Positions 9,779 through 20,570 of a stretch of 31,841 nt of DNA are shown here, piece by piece. The position numbers and the translations under genes were made by a program. Source of the DNA: Paraphysoderma sedebokerense. Lineage: Eukaryota > Blastocladiomycota > Physodermatomycetes > Physodermatales > Physodermataceae. Location of the stretch: contig JAHLJZ010000140.1 of the NCBI GenBank assembly GCA_025602915.1, positions 1 to 31,841 of the forward strand, written 5' to 3'. The notes below the pieces were generated by a model. That model was given only the letters and a program-made list of their open reading frames with translations, made no database searches and was not told the DNA's origin. Each line of letters opens with the position of its first letter. Positions within the stretch are counted from its first letter, which is position 1.

Positions 9779-12302
9779 TTATATTTCTACTTTTTCCTTT
9801 CCCTTGCCTTTTCTCTTATGTTTCTTAGATTTTTTCCCTTTTTTCTTCGACTTTCGAGCTGTTACATCAGGGTCTGAATCTCTGTTTTGAACACATTCTG
9901 GCTTATTCGCTGCACTATTGATGGGAACTGATGCCGATGATGATGATGCATCGGATGAATTGATCAGATTATTCATCAATTGTTTGGAAATGAGTTTAGA
10001 ATCCTGATCTTCCATTATATCAGTCGCCATAACCGGACTGGAAGGTTGTGATTTCAAAGGTCTATCAGGATTAAAATCCGTATTGAAAGTCGCAGAATTT
10101 GAAGCGGCAACTGACTGTGTCCCGACTGCATGCGAAGAAACTGGTGAACATTCGTCATGCAACAATTTCCTCTTCTTCCTTCGCTTTTTCTTGGAATTTT
10201 TCTTCTGATGCATCAATGATGCGTCAATTACGGCGCTAGGTACGACCTCATCTTCTCCGCAGCCAGTAGTATCGCTTCCATCAGTTCCTCCCGTCTGGAC
10301 GCTCACAATTTCCTTTTCCTTCCCCTTCCTTTTGCTGCGACAGACCGTCTCATTTAACATGTGGGCCGGATCACCAGCGGCGATTATGCTCATACCTTTC
10401 CTATGGTCAAGGGACTGAGATCCGACATTGTTAGGAACACCTTGATGCGAGGAGGGCGGATGTTTCGTCGTGGAAGGACTCGTATGTTTCGAGTGAGGGG
10501 AATTGTTTTGGGCCATTGAGATGGGAATCATGGAGGATACCGCAGCATCGCAACTGGTGGAGGGCGGTTTAGATAGGGCAGGTAAATCATGCGTAACGAA
10601 ATTTAAAGGTCCAGTCGATCCGCCAGCAACGATAGACGATGAACTCCTTTCAGGTTTGTCAAGACTATCGTCGCTGCCACTTCCGTCTGAAATTCTGGCT
10701 ACTCGTGGTCTCTTGGATGTATTATGGCGAACAACGGCTGGATCAGAATCTGAATCACTGTCTGACAAAATCTGACGACCTCGTTTTCGAGATGGTCCAT
10801 CTGACTCTGGATTTGCATTCACTGTTGGCAGAGTGCCCGGCCGTCCTCTCCAGGAACCGTCGCGAGATAATTCAAGTGACACACTGCTAGCAGTTGGCAA
10901 TGAGACATCAACTGACGGATTTGTAGCAGAATTGGAAAAATCGTTTTCATCGTCACTGAATCTCATCTCAGTCGGCGGAGAGGAAGGTGTATCAGACGTA
11001 TCGTGAGGCGAGTCTGATCGCCAGTCGTCGCTTAAATCACCGTCATCGTCCAAAGAATCATCGCTAAGATTGGCACCCAATAATTCTGTCATAGGATTCA
11101 GGCGAAGAGACGGCCTCAGTCCTAAAGCTACTTCATCGGTATAATCCAAGAATTCATCGGTATAATCTAAGACTTCGTCGTCACTAACTTCGTCTAACCA
11201 GTCACTAGCTGCCTCATCAATTTCAATCTCATCATCCCCAACAACAAAACCTTCAAGATCTGTGTCTTCTTCATCGTCGTTTATATCATCGTATACCTCA
11301 TCGAAACCGTAGTCATCTTCAGAAGAGACCCCGCTACCGGCTTCCAGCGAATAAGAATCGTCCCCACGGTCGAAATCGTCCGGATCAAATTGCATTCCAC
11401 AATTTTCGCATTGATTACCAACCACTTCCCACGCACAGTTTGCGCATCGCCTGAGGATAGAGTTTTAAGGTAGGACAGCATTAGCAAGATAACAAATCAC
11501 ATAAATCATGGCAAGTTTAATATTACCGTATGCCATCATCTGTATCTGCAATCACACCTCCCGTCATATCTTTGCCAAATAGACCATCCCACATGTCACT
11601 ATGTTGAGTCGAGTACTCATTGTGGTGCTTGCCGTCGGCCTTTAATAGACAAACAATGGCTTCTTTGATCGCGAACGAACGGGACGGTCCTTTGGATAAA
11701 CTTAAAATTAATCATCGTTTCATGATAACAAATCGAATGGCACAACTTACGTCGAAATATACGGCTTCTGCACTGTGGACATTGCTTCTTACGTGAAAGC
11801 CAGCTATAGACGCAGTCAAAGCAGAAGGAATGGCCTATAATTTGGAAGGATGAATTCACATCGTTTAAGCAATTTTTGTGTGTAGAATATTCACTTACCG
11901 CACTGTAAAGTGTAGGGATCTTTGTATAAGTCTGTACAGATAACGCATGTGAACGCTAGAAAAGTTGAATCGCCATAATCAGTCATGTATTGAGTCATGG
12001 GTTGCGACGAGTTCAAACTAGGATGACCTACTGGATTTCAACTTATTGGTAATACTACATTTGGCGAGACAGCCGCTGGATACCTCAATTTTAAGAGTAG
12101 GTGCTGAATTAGAAGTTGCATGAAGTGTAAGAGGTTTCTCTTTGGTGGAGGGTGATGCAGAGTTTGAAGCCGCGGGAGGGGATTGTGAAGTATCGACTTT
12201 TGGTTCAATCGGGATGGAATCCGAGTCAGATTCGGAGCTCGAGGAAGACGACGAAGAGGAATATTCGTCCGAGTCGACGTAGTTTCCGGGTATCCTCGGC
12301 AT
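9779..12302 (-). CDS. RING-type E3 ubiquitin ligase with second zinc knuckle and acidic Ser-rich tail
   Basis: Five exons on the minus strand (12302-12032, 11955-11899, 11834-11751, 11689-11527, 11450-9779) give 748 residues in frame. A Ser/Asp-rich N-terminus of about 90 residues precedes a C3HC4 RING: CVIC, LQCGHSFCFDC, then CPQC. The RING is split by phase-1 introns. About 55 residues later comes RCANCAWEVVGNQCENCG, a C-x2-C...C-x2-C knuckle. The remaining roughly 530 residues are low-complexity: strongly acidic at first, then Ser/Thr/Pro-rich, then Lys-rich, with basic clusters such as KKRRKKRKL that look like nuclear localisation signals. RING architecture supports E3 activity; substrate and exact family are unknown. 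Nuclear action is an inference from the basic clusters. Divergent from the secreted-protein gene over 277 bp. Confidence 0.85.
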
Positions 12303-12579
12303 CTCTGCTACAAAGCAATTGCAGGACGAAACGAAAAGAACGGCCTTGGTGTGTCCGGTGTCGTAGAGGGTCTTAGTACGCGATTGAGAAATCCTTGTTG
12401 ACAAGATCACGTGTACGTTGCAACAGCACGTGAGCACGGTTTGACACGGATCCCAAGCATGCAATTTGCCCTGAGCGCGATTCCCTCTTTTCCACCTCCG
12501 CTCTCCTCCCTTTCATCCTTTCATCCGCATTCACACCCACAAAGAAGTAGTCGCAGTTGTTGTCAGAAGCACACAAAAC
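12303..12579. promoter_or_regulatory. shared divergent upstream region, pyrimidine-rich
   Basis: A CT-rich run (about 12480-12540) lies just upstream of the plus-strand ATG at 12580, typical of fungal core promoters near the transcription start. The same 277 bp must serve the minus-strand RING gene. Confidence 0.5.
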
Positions 12580-13848
12580 ATGCTCTTCAGAACACCCTCA
12601 GTCCTCTTGTTGCTCTTGTCTCTGGCTTGCTTCGGATACGCTCAATCCGATTCAGACTGCTCCGGTACGTGATGAACTCCTCGGGGTTTCTCATCCACTG
12701 TCTCCAGATTCGCACATCTCATCTTCTTTTTGCTCTTTTCATCTCATATTAGGAGGAACCAATGTTATCCCCAATGGCAATTTTGTACGTTATTTTTCAT
12801 TCTCCCAACTTCACCTGTTTACCTTCTCTCCGTCTCTTCCATCCATCAAAAACCGACATTCTAACCCATTTTATCAACAGGAGGAATCATATCTGTCTGG
12901 AGCATGGCGCAGTGGATTTGACCCTAAAGTCATTCACATTCAGAATGACATCGTGAACAACGGTTACGGAGCTCTTGAATTCGATCTGGCTTCCGCATCC
13001 AGCTCAAATGCGAAGATCGTATGCGGCCCATTCTTCCCAACAAGAGGGGCTACCTACAGGTTTTCTGCCAATGTTCGCAAATCTGCTGGCACCTCTTTCA
13101 CCATCAATATCTCTGATCCCGATGGAACTATCAAAACTTTTGATATGGATGCAGACACAGGAGCTGACGAATGGGAGCACATCGAACACGTCTTCACTTT
13201 TGAGAAGACCGCCTTAGTTGTCACCTTCGCTGGCCAGGGTGATTCGTCTGTGTACCTCGATGATGTGGAGTTGGTCAAATGCGAAGCTAAAACCGGCAGT
13301 ACCTTTCAGAAGAGGTCGTCCGTAGATTCATGCGGTTAGTCTTATTATGTTCTTTCAATCTTTCATTCCCTTTATGGCGATACTTATCTGTAGTATATCC
13401 TCATTCTTTAGGAGTGAATGTCTTGCAAAATCCTTTATTTGAATCGGAGGGCAGCTGGGGTTCCTCATTCCAACCTACCGAATGTCCACCATTGTCGCGA
13501 TCATCGGCCAACAATCAATGTGCCGCTATTTCTCCATCTTCATCCATTTCGCAGACTGTCTCCGTTCAAAAGAATCAAGCTTACCGATTCACCGCCAAGT
13601 ACCTTGCACCGTCTGCCGATGTCAAATTCACCATTACTAACGGTGATAACGTAATCTCATATGGTCCATTCTCAGGGAACAGTTGGGAATCCTTTGCTGA
13701 AACTTTAGACACAGGTGACATGGCTGAAGTTACATTGGGAGCTGAGGTTGTTGGAGATGGAACTGCTATGGTGGATGCATTATCGTTTGTGAAAGTTAGT
13801 TGTGGACAAGGAACACTTCCAGAAAGAATTAGACGTGACGAATTATAG
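12580..13848 (+). CDS. Secretory-pathway protein with two carbohydrate-binding-like domains and C-terminal RDEL
   Basis: Four exons (12580-12664, 12753-12784, 12881-13334, 13412-13848) give 335 residues. The start gives a clear signal peptide (MLFRTPSVLLLLLSLACFG, then YAQ before the likely cut). Two similar domains follow, at about residues 28-180 and 182-325. Each opens with NV..N..F after a Cys-containing linker, passes through a strand-rich core (TYRFSANVRKS; AYRFTAKYLAPS) and closes with a VYLDDVELVK- or MVDALSFVKV-type strand. This is the pattern of galactose-binding-like jelly rolls such as CBM4/9-type modules. The last four residues are RDEL, close to the KDEL/HDEL ER-retrieval signal. 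It could be an ER-resident glycan- or cargo-binding protein, or simply secreted. No catalytic domain is visible. Confidence 0.82.
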
Positions 13849-14227
13849 AGTGCTAAAGTCTTGATTTGTGTATTCGGAAACGGTGAGAAGTGCGGCGGGA
13901 TGATGGACGCAGGCGGCCTAGCTGATACTAGATCTGGAAATCGACTAGGTGAAGAGGGGAAACTGATGTATATTTTTCATTATTTACAATAATCTGTCAA
14001 TCGCCTCTTATCTTGAATACTTTTGTAAGGAAAGCAAGAGAAGAACACGAAGACAACATCTGTACATACGTACATTATAAGTCAGATTCTTTACACGATT
14101 GCAGATTGTCGAACATCCTGTATTTTTGGGCATTAGCTGATCCGAGTTGATGACATGTTCCTCAGATTAACCTCACCGACAATATCGGCATATTGACCAA
14201 ATACCAGCGAACCAACAATAAATCAAG
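13849..14227. other. intergenic spacer
   Basis: Presumed 3' untranslated region of the RDEL protein and upstream region of the next gene. No gene, repeat or RNA recognised. Confidence 0.5.
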
Positions 14228-14963
14228 ATGTCTTCTAAACCACCCGGATCAAATTTTCACATTTCCTCCGCAGCATCGCCGACATATTCTGTCGAGCCCC
14301 GACATCAATCAATAGTCAATTCCATCGCGTACCACAGATATATTGTCTTGGCTCAACATGCTCTGCTGATCTGCGACTATTCCTTGATTCTTTGGTCTGA
14401 ATCTGACAGGCATTCAATTTATGCTGTTGGTGGAGGCTATATGTATGCTGGCCTCTTTATATTATTTCCTCAGCAAGTGAAAAAGCTTGAATTTTGCGTT
14501 GACAGCAAATCTCTGCATCACCTCTACATGTCTTGCTAACATTGGTTTAATCTACGCTTTTCTTTATGCCCCATATAATATAATGACCAACTTAACATTA
14601 TGACATAAAAGATTTCAATGCCTGTTCATTCTCGCTTCCGTTATCCTCCTGTTAACCTCTATTGCGTCCTCGTATCCGTTCAAACATGGACTCATCAGTG
14701 TCATATTTGCAGAATTCAGACTCACTCTATGGACTGCATTGCTTTATTTGGCTGTTTGTGTTGCAGTTCGGATTATTATGATTGTACATTATCCATTTTC
14801 GCCTCAAACTTCGCGCATCAATTTTTTTACACCGACCTACTTAATTGATATGGATAGAAGAATTGTGACTGATAAAACTCTTTATTTTGATACATTTTCG
14901 AAATATAGTTACAAATCTATAAATGCAGAGACCAGAAATGCGAATTGTATACAGTCAGTGTGA
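14228..14963 (+). CDS. Putative multi-pass membrane protein, DUF6533-like N-terminus, possibly decayed
   Basis: The first exon starts at the ATG at 14228. After a polar N-terminus it encodes YHRYIVLAQHALLICDYSL followed by ILWSESDRHSIY, which resembles the first membrane segment of fungal DUF6533 proteins (pattern Y..iA...LL.yDy.LTl..E). Further hydrophobic stretches occur downstream in other frames, notably one with CLFILASVILLLTSI and one with LWTALLYLAVCVAVRIIMIV, ending at the stop at 14961-14963. I could not find a splice pattern that joins all segments in one frame, so the model after about residue 60 is unresolved. It may be a real gene with an intron pattern I missed, or a decaying copy. 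DUF6533 proteins have no settled function. Confidence 0.35.
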
Positions 14964-15596
14964 CAATCGCTTATTTTATTATGCGTTTTTGTACGTTTCC
15001 GTAACGAGACACGTATCCTTTTGCAGTTACTAAGTTTTATATATGTTAACTACAAATCTAGGTTCAATCGGTTATTATTATGCGATTCATCGATCATGTA
15101 TTCAATTATGCCATCCAAAGTATTACACACACTCAGAGTGGTTCAAACGAAGCGTTAAATCGTATTCGGCTGCAAGACGATAACGGATACTCAATTAATA
15201 TACCGCGGGGATTATGGTTAGTGACGCCACGAGCGCAAAGTCAATATATTGTGGTGAAACAAAGTGAACAAGTAATCATTCTAATGGTAGACACTATCGT
15301 GCAAACTGCAACAAGGACAGGGTGTCCCAAGACAACGCAGAATTCATTAGAACTAGTTATATACAAATACAATCATTAATATACATTGAGCTCGATGTGC
15401 ACAGCAATAAATTAAGCATGCAACATTCAGCGACAAACAATTGAAAATAGACTCAATCGGTCATCTTGAAAATACTCGTACTAGGCTGCTTAAGCAGAGG
15501 ACTAGAATCTACAGATTAATACATAAAAATGATTTTTGCAATAATGTTACGTTCAGACCACATGAAAGATTGAAGACACAATTGGATATGATAGAA
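14964..15596. other. intergenic spacer with one orphan ORF
   Basis: A 99-codon open frame begins at an ATG at 15080 and stops at 15377-15379. It has no recognised domain, no splice context and ordinary spacer composition, so I do not call it a gene. The rest is the presumed 3' region of the minus-strand E3. Confidence 0.45.
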
Positions 15597-17381
15597 CTAG
15601 ATTTTGTGAAATTGGGGAGTGTAAATTTGATGAGAATCTCGGCGAATAATGGCAGGTGCTGGAACTGGAAGAGGTTGACAGTCGATAGAATGAGCATTCG
15701 ATGTCCAACCCGGTTGGAACAGATGAGACTCGGTTGGAGCGCGATTTCCTTGGTAACCTTCTTGCTGGTTCTCGTCATCACTTACAGCATTCAGAGCAAT
15801 CATACTGGGCGTCTCATTCCTCACTTGCACTTCCACGACTTCGACATCGCTATTTCCTCGCTCAGCATCACTAGGTTCGACCCTACCCCTGCCCATTCGG
15901 AGCCTTCCTAAAGCTGTACTAAATGGTCGTAATATAGACCATCGTCGGGAGCGAACACTTTCATCTGAAGATGCGGTTGAGTTTCGACTTTTGCAAAGAG
16001 CCCAGCTTTGCCGGCAAACTGGGCATACAACCTCGTTTTCTAGAATAGCACGTTCAAACCATGGGTGAATGCACGTTGCATGAAAATCATGTGTGCACGG
16101 AAGCTGATAGCAAAGAATGATTTCGTTAGAATCCTTCTTCTCTATTGCCGGATGTGGTGAATCCAGACATTATACCTCTCGAATCAAATCACCTGCTTGA
16201 TAGTCATCCAAACATATTGTGCAACTTAAATGTGTCGTCCCTACATTTTCGAGTTCACTAGCGTTGACACCTTCTGAACCTACATTCTTCAATTCATCGA
16301 CGTTGGGATCACCAGTTTTGACAATTTTCTTTGTTACAATGTAACGTTGATTTCGTGCGGATGTGTTGTTGTTGCGAATATTGTTGGGGTCAAAGACGAA
16401 TGTAGGGAATTCTGAGTGATTTGATAATACTTTGCGCAGGCGAGACCTTCGAACAACACGTCGGTGCCATCGTCCGATGCAGCCTATCAAGGAGACAATC
16501 AATCCTACAGTCAGAAGAAAAGCGCTGGAAAAAAAGAGGCTCATTAGTTACCCAAGCGATATGTCAGACTCCACCACAGACAATAAGATACGAGCAATAC
16601 GCCGAGGGTAACGACAATAAGGCTGGGTAGGAGGGAGAACATATGTCTGTTAGTCATTTGCACTCGTAACATTGACTGGGGAATTTGGAACTTACTAAAT
16701 CAAAAAGGTTCCCAAACTGACACTATCTGTTTCCACACCGCGAATCTGAATTTGTACATCGGCCTCTGTTATGTTTGATCCATCGGAATCAGTCCCGTTT
16801 GGGCGCAAATCAACCAATCTTTGAAAAATCCACATGTTATCAGAACTAACGACCAACGTAGGAATTCCGACTAATCCTTGACCGAGGGCCTGCATGTGGT
16901 ACCAGCTGCAAGACTGCTTTTCGTCGTCGTACAAAATGATGGCTTGAGGAGTAGGGTTTACACGAGAGAGTGAGACAACTCTATCAGAGTCGCTACAAGA
17001 GCTTTGTTCTGAAGAACGACCGCAAGATAATGCAGCAATATAAGGATCGTTTGAAACTGTCGAGAATGCTGGCGGACAACCTAATTTTGCGGTGGCTAAT
17101 CGTCCCTGCGTCGATCAACGTAAGCCATTGCATGAAAACCAAAATGTATAGCTTATACATACTGTGACCGTATCCTTGGATCTGATTTGCGGGGTATTTG
17201 CCAAGTAAGCAACGGAAACAACGGATCGTTTACTGAGACACTTTTTATTGTTGGTCTGATCAATTGCGCAATACTTCACGTCTGCTGTCAAGGGAAAGAA
17301 GGGATCCTGACGGCCGCCGCTAACAATGGACGATGACATGAATAAAACGAGACATATTAACAGCAATTTGAAGGTCGCCAT
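15597..17381 (-). CDS. PA-TM-RING E3 ubiquitin ligase (RNF13/RNF167/Goliath type)
   Basis: These type I membrane E3s sit in endosomes or vacuoles with a luminal protease-associated (PA) domain and a cytosolic RING-H2. Five exons (17381-17163, 17105-16696, 16622-16552, 16504-16176, 16103-15597) give 511 residues. A signal peptide (about residues 1-22) leads to a PA domain with PYIAALSCG, PTPQAIILYDDEKQSC and GIPTLVVSS blocks. The membrane span is encoded across exons 2-4 (LIVVTLGVLLVSYCLWW, then GLIVSLIGCIG). The RING-H2 reads CTICLDDYQAGDLIRE joined to LPCTHDFHATCIHPWFERA and ends in CPVC, so an intron splits the RING. A polar tail of about 140 residues follows. Exon 1 could instead end 6 nt earlier. 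All motif cysteines and histidines needed are present. Confidence 0.92.
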
Positions 17382-17520
17382 TTCTGAAAGGTGGTGGAAC
17401 CGTTTAATATCTGCGGGTCACGGGAGAATACGGGCGGAGGGTGATTTAGGAAACTCGAACGATAGGATTGAGCAGCAATCAAATGAAAGACAAAGAATGA
17501 AAATTCTCCAATTCAATGAT

Positions 17521-17991
17521 CTAAAGAATAGTTTGGCAGGGAGGATGGAGGGAAGTTTCCTGGATTATAAAGAAGGTTGGCGCTCCGATCAAAAAAAGAA
17601 CCAGTGACGTCACAGGGCATTGCTCAAGATGCATCAAGTCTTCGCGACAGTTGTGTTCATTTGTATCATTGTCGTACGGATTCTGGATTTCACACCATGA
17701 GCACATTTTTCCCTGGATCGGGTCCCATAGGTGCATCGACGAGATGCTTTCCGAGTGATCTTTATAGAGTTGTCGATTGTCTTTGGCCTGTGGTACAATG
17801 GAATCGAATTCGAGTTTGTCAGAAAAACTCATGATGAGGATGAGGAATGATGAAAGTACGCTTACTGCATACTCTCTCAAGAATATATCTAATTTGCAGA
17901 GTTCATGTCGGATGCGGTACTGGGCCTGTGAATTCAAAATTCCTCGCTCTTGATGCCAGAAAAGATGGGTCATTAAATAAAATTGTATCAT
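17521..17991 (-). CDS. Small unrecognised protein with paired cysteines
   Basis: Model: exons 17991-17866, 17787-17614 and 17559-17521, all phase 0, giving 112 residues. The first intron (78 nt, GTAAGC...CACAG) is convincing; the last (54 nt) is optional because its sequence is open and a multiple of three, giving 130 residues if retained. The N-terminal half is helical-looking (HLFWHQERGILN, HELCKLDIFLREYA). The C-terminal half has KMCSWCEIQNP, then NCREDLMHLEQC, i.e. a C-x2-C and a C-x9-C. That recalls zinc or CHCH-type folds but fits neither fully. A shorter alternative starts at the ATG at 17832. I do not recognise the family. It lies just upstream of the PA-TM-RING gene on the same strand. 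Confidence 0.45.
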   Translation of the reverse strand: MIQFYLMTHLFWHQERGILNSQAQYRIRHELCKLDIFLREYAVSVLSSFLILIMSFSDKLEFDSIVPQAKDNRQLYKDHSESISSMHLWDPIQGKMCSWCEIQNPYDNDTNEHNCREDLMHLEQCPVTSLVLFLIGAPTFFIIQETSLHPPCQTIL

Positions 17992-18160
17992 TGCCGGTGG
18001 ATCCAAATTCGCTCCATCGCTGCGCTCGCACCTCGGACCGTCTTCATCCACAGCGACACATCAGAACTCACATATGTAAAGATAGTAGCTGCTCATCCGC
18101 ACCAGTCAATTAAGTTTACTGCATATTTAAACCCTCATCAGCACATTTTTCTCTGCAGAA
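17992..18160. promoter_or_regulatory. short divergent upstream region of the MFSD1-like gene
   Basis: 169 bp separate the ATG of the transporter from the ATG of the minus-strand small gene. An ATATTTAAA stretch near 18124-18132 lies about 30-40 bp upstream of the plus-strand ATG and may be a TATA-like element. Confidence 0.45.
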
Positions 18161-20570
18161 ATGACTTCCGCCTCCTTAGCGTCCCCGCAGTCCCCAAAAT
18201 CCACAAATACTGCCAATGTGACCGAACTTCTCATCTCTCCGCCCCGTAGCAGGGGAAAACAAACAACTTGGAAACATTGGACTGTGCTATTCCTCGCATG
18301 TGCTGTGGTATTCGGAAATTATTATTGGTTAGTATTCTACTATACTTTGCAACCACTCCTACGGAATCGTACTTTTGCTTTTGAGTTGTCTCTTCCCTAG
18401 CTTTTAACAGAATACATCTTTGCCCTCGAGTTTGAGATTGTGAGAATATCTCCATATTTCAGTTTTACCCAAATTTTAATTGCCTTTCTCAAAATCAATT
18501 CATCATATTGATTTGATGTGAGCAGTTCTGAGCGTGTGCTGGTACAGAATCGTTTCTTTCGATTTCTTCAGTCGGAGCTATCAATGTAAAAGGCTATTCG
18601 TATTGTGGAAGCTAATATCCTTTTTTTTCTTGCTTCTTTTCTCGTTAGTTACGATATACCGGCTGTACGGATCTCTGCATTTATTTTATGCTATTCTCAG
18701 AGGTGACGCTTCGCTAACATTACATTTTAGGCTTTGAATGTACCTTTGAGAGATTGGTTGGGGTCCGACTACAACACTTTTCAATGGCAACTCAATCTAC
18801 TGTATACAGTTTATTCCCTGGTGAGTTGATATATTTGACTCTTGAGCTATATCCGGTTTTGTTCCAACCATTGTTGATTTCTTGCCACAGCCGAATGTCT
18901 TTTTACCACTCTTAGGAGGATACCTTGTCGATAGGCTCGGCTCGTCACGAATGATTATTATATTTTCAACTACCATCATGCTTGGCGCGACACTTTTCTC
19001 CTTCGGTATTTCAACTCGATCGTTTTGGCTGATGTTGGTAGGACGTGTCATGTTTGGACTTGGAGGGGAATCATTGGAAGTGGCCAGCGCGACTGTGGTA
19101 ACCGATTGGTTCAAAGGCCGAGGATTAGCACTAGCTTTTGGCATTAACTTATCTAGTGCCCGTATTGCTACGTCAAGCCAAGATAACTTGTCCCCATTGA
19201 TTGCCGGTGCAAGTAGCGCTCCCTACGCCGCTTGGTTTGGATTCGTGTTATGTATTTTATCATTCGTATGTGGATTAGTGCTGATTCAGATGGACAAACC
19301 GTTGAGCAGGATAAGAGCGGGTGTCGAAGTAAATGAGAATCATGCTGATTTTGACCAATCGGGATTTTTGATCAGTGATAAATCCGAAGAGGTTGATATG
19401 CACGCATCGGAACCAGTAACTGATGACGAAGAAGAGGGAGACGATGAAGAATATGAAAGTGAAGGAATTGATTGTGCTCAACTCGCAAGTTTTCCTTCAT
19501 CGTTTTGGTTAATTTGCCTTACAACGATCGCATTGTACGGTATGTTATTTGCTAGCTATATATCTGTTGGTGACCTTGTGGTAATAGTGCTTTTTTCCTA
19601 ATATTTACTCTACCATCGTTCAGGGTCCGTTGTTCCATTCGTTCACATTTCGTCTGATTGTGAGTGATCTGCAATTATTCAAATCTCCATTGACTTCAAT
19701 CTCACCAACTTGCTTTCTTTGACAGTTCTCCAATCGAAATGGTTTCCCGGCGATGCGCAAACCGCTGGCGCCCTTATGTCAATACCCGATGTCATTTCAG
19801 CTGTTGGGTCGCCGCTTTTCGGTTTTCTAGTCGATCGAGTTGGCCACCGAGGTCATTTACTCCCAGTAGCTGGTATTCTAATATGCACCGTTCATATTCT
19901 CCTAAATTTTACATCAATGCACCCCATCCTGCCGCTCGTCCTTCTTGGTCTTTCTTATGCTTTATTTTGTGCCGTCATATGGCCCTGCATACCGTATCTC
20001 GTCCGGCCAAATCAAGTGGGCACTTCATACGGCTTTGTTACCGTCTCGCTCAATCTTTCTCTTGCCATTTTCCCACTCATAGTCGCCCACGTGCGATCGA
20101 ATGCTGAAGATTTTACGTCCGTCGGTGTCTTAATGATATGTATTTCATTGACTGGTACGGTTCTTGCACTTATCTTGAATGTGCTAGATGCGAGGAATGG
20201 GTCGATTCTACAAAAAGTGCATTCTTCGAAAGACGAAGAGAACGACGAAGATGAGGTTGAAGATGACGATGAAGCGTACGTGAGTCCCGTTGTGGTTGGT
20301 GAAGGATTATTATTACAAGTTCCGCACCATGGGCACCATAATCACGGACGAAGGCATAGCCAAGGTCATTATAATTTGGTCCGAGGTCGCGGAAAAAGTG
20401 TGGATGTAAGAGGCGACAAACTTAAATTAAATCCAGTGCTGAATGGTGCAAGTGGAAGTGGAGATAAACAGGTTAGCGATCAAATGGCCGGAGAAGACGA
20501 AGCCAAAGGCGGAAAGTATTGGAATGGAAGCGCCTTTTCTTGGGATGGTGGCTTGAATCAGATAGAATAG
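18161..20570 (+). CDS. MFSD1-like major facilitator transporter
   Basis: Six exons (18161-18327, 18649-18664, 18731-18820, 18891-19539, 19624-19659, 19726-20570) give 600 residues. Animal MFSD1 is a lysosomal dipeptide uniporter; here I infer a vacuolar or lysosomal membrane location. Family marks: FGNYY joined to CYDIPAALNVPL in the first membrane segment and loop, then LGGYLVDRLG and GRVMFGLGGES in the N-terminal half, and SKWFPGDAQTAGALMSIPD, GFLVDRVGHRG and SYALFCAVIWPCIPYLV in the C-terminal half. Exon 2 is only 16 nt, yet it encodes the heart of the CYDIPA motif, which argues strongly that it is real. The central loop (about residues 265-290) is highly acidic and the cytosolic tail (about 520-535) is His-rich. 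Intron 1 is long for this locus (321 nt). Confidence 0.92.

Noticed and set aside
9659-9877. 72-codon frame with hydrophobic residues
   Set aside because: Its 3' half is antisense to the Lys-rich end of the RING E3; the hydrophobicity comes from reverse-complemented Lys codons.
12018-12464. RING E3 starting further upstream at 12464
   Set aside because: The upstream Cys-rich extension is not conserved in style and overlaps the opposite promoter; the ATG at 12302 starts the Ser/Asp-rich region cleanly.
12557-13339. Uninterrupted 260-codon frame over the secreted-protein gene
   Set aside because: Its first half is in a frame without the signal peptide and reads through two clear introns; the spliced model gives a signal peptide and domain start.
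14870-15070. Possible tRNA or small RNA in the AT-rich spacer
   Set aside because: No cloverleaf or internal promoter boxes could be found by eye.
15441-15911. 156-codon plus-strand frame
   Set aside because: Antisense shadow of the last exon of the PA-TM-RING gene.
16170-16544. Separate small RING protein starting at 16544
   Set aside because: The apparent start lies in an intron; splicing joins this segment to the signal peptide, PA domain and membrane span of the larger gene.
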